From positions 1,554,001 through 1,618,000 of the forward strand of contig NZ_CP050137.1 of assembly GCF_013344685.1 (NCBI RefSeq): 64,000 bases of DNA, read 5' to 3'. Of this stretch, positions 59,854 to 64,000 are shown one piece after another. A model generated the notes under the pieces. It saw only the letters and a list, made by a program, of their open reading frames with translations. It was not told the origin of the DNA and ran no database searches. Each line of letters starts with the position of its first letter. The first letter of the stretch is position 1. Made by a program: the position numbers and the translations under genes. The stretch comes from Sphingomonas sp. CL5.1 (lineage in GTDB: Bacteria > Pseudomonadota > Alphaproteobacteria > Sphingomonadales > Sphingomonadaceae).

Positions 59854-61092
59854 ATGATGCGTAAGACTGCCGCCCTCGCCATGCTGCTCGCCTGCGCCAC
59901 GACGCCCGCGCTCGCCGCGCCCGCGCCGCAGGCCGCTGCCACGCCTGCCGGCGCGCCCGATGCGGTCACGGCCGGCGGGCTGGTCTTCCCCTCGATGGCG
60001 GCCGGCACCCACGGCACCGCGATGGAGCAGGTGGACGAGATCGTGAAGAAGATGGACGCGCGGCTGCGTAAGGCCGGCGCGGCGGGCGGCATCGGCAACA
60101 TGATGCAGCATACCATCTACCTGAAGGACGGCGCCGCCTCGCCGATCGACGTGCTCGGCCGCTTCCACGGCGCGGCGCGCAAGCTCGCGCCGAGCCTCGT
60201 CGCCGAGCCGAGCGTCGGCACGATTGTCCGCGTGCCCGAGTTCGCGGACAGGAACACGCTCGTCGCGGTCGATCTCGTCGCCGGGCCGGGCAAGGCGGCC
60301 GGCTTCGAGCGCCACCCCTTCACCTTCGGCCCGAAGGAGATCGTCGAGACGATCGGCACCGGCCCGGTGATCTTCACCGCCGGGCTGGAGGCGATGGACT
60401 TCCAGAACGGCAAGCTCGTCCCCGGTATCGACGAGCAGATCGACGTGATCGTCGCCAAGCTGGACGGCGCGATGAAGAAGGCCGGCCTGTCGGTCGGCAA
60501 CATGATCTCGCACAACCTCTACGTCACGCGCGGCACCGATCCGATCCATGTGATCGAGAAGTTCCACGAGGCGACGCGCAAATATTCGCCAGGCCTCAGG
60601 AACCATCCCAGCGTCGGCACGCTCGTGCTGGTCGACGGCATGGCCGTTCCCGGCTTCCTGCTGGAGATCGACGCGATCGCGGCGAAGGGCGATCCGGCGG
60701 CGCTGAAGCGCGTGCCCTTCACCGAGATGCCGATGGATATCGCCAAGTCGGTGCAGGCCGGCTCGCTGGTCTATCTCGCGGGGATGGAGGGCGTGGATTT
60801 CGACAATGGCGGCAAGGTCTCGCCTGACGTGATGGAGCAGGTGGACGCCGCAGCGCGCAAGATCGCCGCAACGCTGCGCCCGGCCGGTCTCTCCACCGCC
60901 GATCTCGTCAAATACAAGATGTACGTGAAGAAGGGGAATGACGCGGCGGCGGTGCGCGCGCGCTTCCGCGCGGCGCTGGCGAAACTCGCCGGCGGCAGGC
61001 AGCCGCGCGCGGCGGAGACGCTTGTGATGGTCGAGGGGCTGGCCGGCCCGTCGCTGCAATTCGAGGTGTCGGCGATCGCCGCGCACCGTTGA
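59854..61092 (+). CDS. exported protein with three tandem RidA domains
   Basis: A 412-residue exported protein: signal peptide (residues 1-22) and three consecutive RidA/YjgF/YER057c/UK114 domains at about 35-145, 160-278 and 295-410. RidA proteins are cytosolic trimers that hydrolyse reactive enamines/imines with an active-site Arg at the subunit interface. Here Arg is present only in domain 1 (R126, SVGTIVRV), and replaced by Leu259 and Met392 in the other two. A covalently linked pseudo-trimer with one or no canonical site, exported, is unusual. Domain 2 and 3 share ML-FN-EGVDF patterns (AGLEAMDF, AGMEGVDF). Function unknown; probably not the housekeeping imine deaminase. Confidence 0.85.
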   Translation: MMRKTAALAMLLACATTPALAAPAPQAAATPAGAPDAVTAGGLVFPSMAAGTHGTAMEQVDEIVKKMDARLRKAGAAGGIGNMMQHTIYLKDGAASPIDVLGRFHGAARKLAPSLVAEPSVGTIVRVPEFADRNTLVAVDLVAGPGKAAGFERHPFTFGPKEIVETIGTGPVIFTAGLEAMDFQNGKLVPGIDEQIDVIVAKLDGAMKKAGLSVGNMISHNLYVTRGTDPIHVIEKFHEATRKYSPGLRNHPSVGTLVLVDGMAVPGFLLEIDAIAAKGDPAALKRVPFTEMPMDIAKSVQAGSLVYLAGMEGVDFDNGGKVSPDVMEQVDAAARKIAATLRPAGLSTADLVKYKMYVKKGNDAAAVRARFRAALAKLAGGRQPRAAETLVMVEGLAGPSLQFEVSAIAAHR

Positions 61093-61115
61093 GGACTCAC
61101 GCAAGGAGAGGATAT

Positions 61116-61421
61116 ATGAAGGAAATCGTCGCGCTCGCGCTGATGACGGCGCTTGCCGCCCCTGTCGCCGCGCAGACCGTCCCGGCCGCCGCCTCGGCGA
61201 CGAAGGCCGGCTTCTCGGTCGACGGCACGCCGATCGAGACGCTCGCGGGCGATCCGCGCAGCAAGGCGGTGATCGATAAATTGATGCCGCAGCTGCTCGG
61301 TCACCCGGCCTATGAGCAGTTCAAGACGATGACGCTCGCCCAGCTCGCGCCGATGAGCCAGGGCGGCATCACCGACGAGCTGCTCAAACAGGTGCAGGAC
61401 GAACTGGCGAAGATCAGGTAG
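61116..61421 (+). CDS. small exported hypothetical protein
   Basis: A 101-residue protein with a signal peptide (MKEIVALALMTALAAPVAAQ) and a helical mature part (VIDKLMPQLLGHPAYEQFKTMTLAQLAP...ELLKQVQDELAKIR). It resembles small periplasmic proteins found beside RidA/NTF2-like genes in sphingomonad catabolic operons, but I know no function. AAGGAGAG lies well placed before the ATG. It ends five bases before the cupin gene. Confidence 0.65.
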   Translation: MKEIVALALMTALAAPVAAQTVPAAASATKAGFSVDGTPIETLAGDPRSKAVIDKLMPQLLGHPAYEQFKTMTLAQLAPMSQGGITDELLKQVQDELAKIR

Positions 61422-61426
61422 CGGCC

Positions 61427-61960
61427 ATGTCGAAGGCCGCGACCAGCGAGTTCTGGAAGGACATTCCCCCGATCGAGCGGGTGTTCCGTGCCGACGCGAT
61501 GCCGGAAACATACATCCCGGACGCGGCCACCGACGACGAGCGTTATTATTTCCCGCTCAGCCCGACGGTTTTCTCGCGCCCGCTATGGATATCGCCGCAG
61601 CGGAACATGTGGGCGGACATTTTGATGGCGAAGGAGGCCGGCCTCGTGAACCGGCATTACCACCCGCATCAGGTGTTCGCCTATACGATCCAGGGCCAAT
61701 GGGGCTATCTGGAGCATGACTGGACCGCCCGCGCCGGGGACTTCATCTACGAAAGCCCCGGCGAGGGGCATACGCTCGTCGCCTATGACGTCGGCGTGCC
61801 GACCAAGATCCTGTTCGTCGTCACCGGCCCATTGATCTGGCTCGACGAGAAGGGCGAGGGCGTCGGCCACTACGACGTCCACGACTATATAGCCGACGCC
61901 CGCGCGCATTACGCGCGCGTGGGAATCGGCGCGGATCATATCGACCGGCTGTTCCGCTGA
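61427..61960 (+). CDS. cupin dioxygenase, 2,4'-dihydroxyacetophenone dioxygenase family
   Basis: A 177-residue cupin. The metal ligands expected from the family are His77 and His79 (RHYHPHQ) and His115 (GEGHTL). The known enzyme of this family (from Alcaligenes 4HAP) is a non-haem-iron dioxygenase that cleaves 2,4'-dihydroxyacetophenone to 4-hydroxybenzoate and formate, and has about the same length. A 3-methoxy analogue of its substrate would yield vanillate, which would fit the lignin-type genes around. The frame is preceded by AGG-type ribosome bases. Last gene of the plus operon; convergent with ligC. Confidence 0.8.
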   Translation: MSKAATSEFWKDIPPIERVFRADAMPETYIPDAATDDERYYFPLSPTVFSRPLWISPQRNMWADILMAKEAGLVNRHYHPHQVFAYTIQGQWGYLEHDWTARAGDFIYESPGEGHTLVAYDVGVPTKILFVVTGPLIWLDEKGEGVGHYDVHDYIADARAHYARVGIGADHIDRLFR

Positions 61961-61966
61961 CCGAAT

Positions 61967-61999
61967 CCTCTCCCCTCCGCATGGCGCGGAGAGGAGAGG
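61967..61999. terminator. bidirectional hairpin terminator
   Basis: CCTCTCCCCTCCGC (61967-61980) pairs with GCGGAGAGGAGAGG (61986-61999) over 14 bp with one mismatch and a 5-base loop. Lies between the convergent cupin and ligC stops. Confidence 0.7.
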
Positions 62000-62003
62000 C
62001 TGC

Positions 62004-62948
62004 TCACGCCCCCGCGAGCTGCTGTTCCAGCGCGCCCAGCACGCGATAGCAGGGCATCACCTGCGCGACCGAGCTGTTCGGCTCGCGCTCTTCGCGGATC
62101 GCGGCGACGAACTCGCGATCCTGCAATTCGATGCCGTTCATCGACACGTCCACCGTCGAGACGTCCACCGGTTCCTCGCGCCCGGTCACCAGATCGTCGT
62201 AGCGCGCGATCCACGTGCCGTTGTCGCAGATGTAGCGGAAGAAGGTGCCGAGCGGCCCGTCGTTGTTGAACGACAGCGAGAGCGTGCAGATCGCGCCGCT
62301 TTCCGCCTTGAGCTGGATCGACATGTCCATCGCGATGCCGAGTTCGGGATGGGTCGGCCCCTCGATCGCATTGGCCTTGACGATCGGGCCGGCCTGATAA
62401 GCGAACAGGTCCACGGTATGCGCGGCGTGGTGCCACAGCAGATGGTCGGTCCAGCTCCGCGGCTCGCCCTTGGCGTTGATGTTCCTGCGGCGGAAGAAAT
62501 AGGTCTGCACGTCCATCTGCTGCACGGCGATCTCGCCCGCCGCGATGCGCTTGTGGAGCCATTGGTGCGACGGGTTGAAGCGCCGCGTGTGGCCGACCAT
62601 GCAGACGAGGCCGGTCTCGCGCTGCCTGGCCAGCACCGCCTCCGCGTCGGCGAGGCTGTCGGCGAGCGGTATCTCGACCTGCACATGCTTGCCCGCGTCC
62701 ATGCACTGGATCGCCTGGCGCGCGTGCATCTGCGTCGGCGTGCAGAGGATCACCGCATCCACGTCGTCGCGCGCGAGGCTTTCGGCGAGATCGGTGGTGG
62801 CGTGGGCGATGCCGTATTTCTCCGCCACCGCGCGGGTCGGCTCGATCTGTCGCCCGACCAGCGACACCACCTCGGCCCCGGCGATGTTCCGCAACCCGTC
62901 GAGATGCTTTTCCCCAAAGGCGCCGGCGCCCGCGAGAGCGATCTTCAT
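62004..62948 (-). CDS. ligC: 4-carboxy-2-hydroxymuconate-6-semialdehyde dehydrogenase
   Basis: A 314-residue Gfo/Idh/MocA-type NAD(P)-dependent enzyme that oxidises the ring-cleavage product of protocatechuate (as its hemiacetal) to 2-pyrone-4,6-dicarboxylate. It opens MKIALAGAGAFGEKHLDGLRNI, and stretches such as GHTRRFNPSHQWLHKRI, VQQMDVQTYFFRRRNINAKG and FFRYICDNGTWIARYDDLV match, as I recall them, the SYK-6 LigC sequence nearly exactly. The start ATG 62948 is preceded by AAAGGAACGG. Third gene of the ligABC operon, 19 bases after ligB. Confidence 0.95.
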   Translation of the reverse strand: MKIALAGAGAFGEKHLDGLRNIAGAEVVSLVGRQIEPTRAVAEKYGIAHATTDLAESLARDDVDAVILCTPTQMHARQAIQCMDAGKHVQVEIPLADSLADAEAVLARQRETGLVCMVGHTRRFNPSHQWLHKRIAAGEIAVQQMDVQTYFFRRRNINAKGEPRSWTDHLLWHHAAHTVDLFAYQAGPIVKANAIEGPTHPELGIAMDMSIQLKAESGAICTLSLSFNNDGPLGTFFRYICDNGTWIARYDDLVTGREEPVDVSTVDVSMNGIELQDREFVAAIREEREPNSSVAQVMPCYRVLGALEQQLAGA

Positions 62949-62967
62949 CCGTCCGTTCCTTTCCGAT

Positions 62968-64000
<1,033 letters not shown>

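Overview
The window reads as a chromosomal segment of a high-GC alphaproteobacterium of the order Sphingomonadales, Sphingomonas sensu lato. The main reasons are a ligA-ligB-ligC protocatechuate 4,5-cleavage cluster closely resembling that of Sphingobium sp. SYK-6, a PEP-CTERM protein whose anchor has the form typical of sphingomonads, a class I PHA synthase with a phasin, a DksA that keeps only one of the four zinc-finger cysteines, TTAA-N7-TTAA (CtrA-type) and GTTC-N7-GTTC (alphaproteobacterial LexA-type) sites, and many AAHS, GMC, RidA and NTF2-like catabolic proteins. No rRNA, tRNA, CRISPR array, insertion sequence or prophage was seen.

Layout. 0-4.3 kb: LssY-like protein, map, a CinA/MoaB-like protein, and a divergent pair of small regulators separated by an SOS-type box. 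4.3-10.4 kb: tamA-tamB, translationally coupled. 10.4-14.3 kb: EthD-like protein, aldehyde dehydrogenase, an exported beta-helix protein and a PEP-CTERM protein with a CtrA-type site. 14.4-22.1 kb: a lipid or hydrophobic-acid catabolic island (GMC oxidoreductase, quinone oxidoreductase and TetR on one strand; thiolase and two acyl-CoA synthetases on the other) with a palindromic operator at the TetR start. 22.1-30 kb: murA, clpS, phasin, phaC, an AlaC-like transaminase, a TauE-type permease, a GNAT protein, a thioesterase and a 143-bp palindromic MITE-like element. 30-46 kb: housekeeping (HerA-like ATPase, degP-hflC-hflK, mrp, dctA, tyrS, an NlpD-like activator, surE, serS, dksA, two PilZ proteins) plus a striking Ser/Gly repeat surface protein.

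46-64 kb is the most interesting part, an aromatic catabolic region. A MarR regulator and an alpha-hydroxy-acid dehydrogenase diverge from a PQQ/cytochrome c lipoprotein dehydrogenase. A second divergent unit holds a four-gene minus-strand operon (HbpS/GlcG-like protein, AAHS-type transporter, aldehyde dehydrogenase, ThDP-dependent benzoylformate-decarboxylase-like enzyme) and a seven-gene plus-strand operon (two NTF2-like exported paralogues, a ketopantoate-reductase-like protein, an exported CocE-type hydrolase, an exported triple-RidA protein, a small exported protein, a 2,4'-dihydroxyacetophenone-dioxygenase-like cupin). Convergent to it is ligABC, with ligA cut by the window edge. Working hypothesis: the unit shortens aryl C2/C3 side chains (aryl alpha-hydroxy acids, glyoxylates or alpha-hydroxyketones) to aromatic aldehydes and acids that reach protocatechuate and enter LigAB/LigC. 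Substrates cannot be fixed from sequence alone, and several enzymes in the plus-strand operon have no obvious step in any described pathway.
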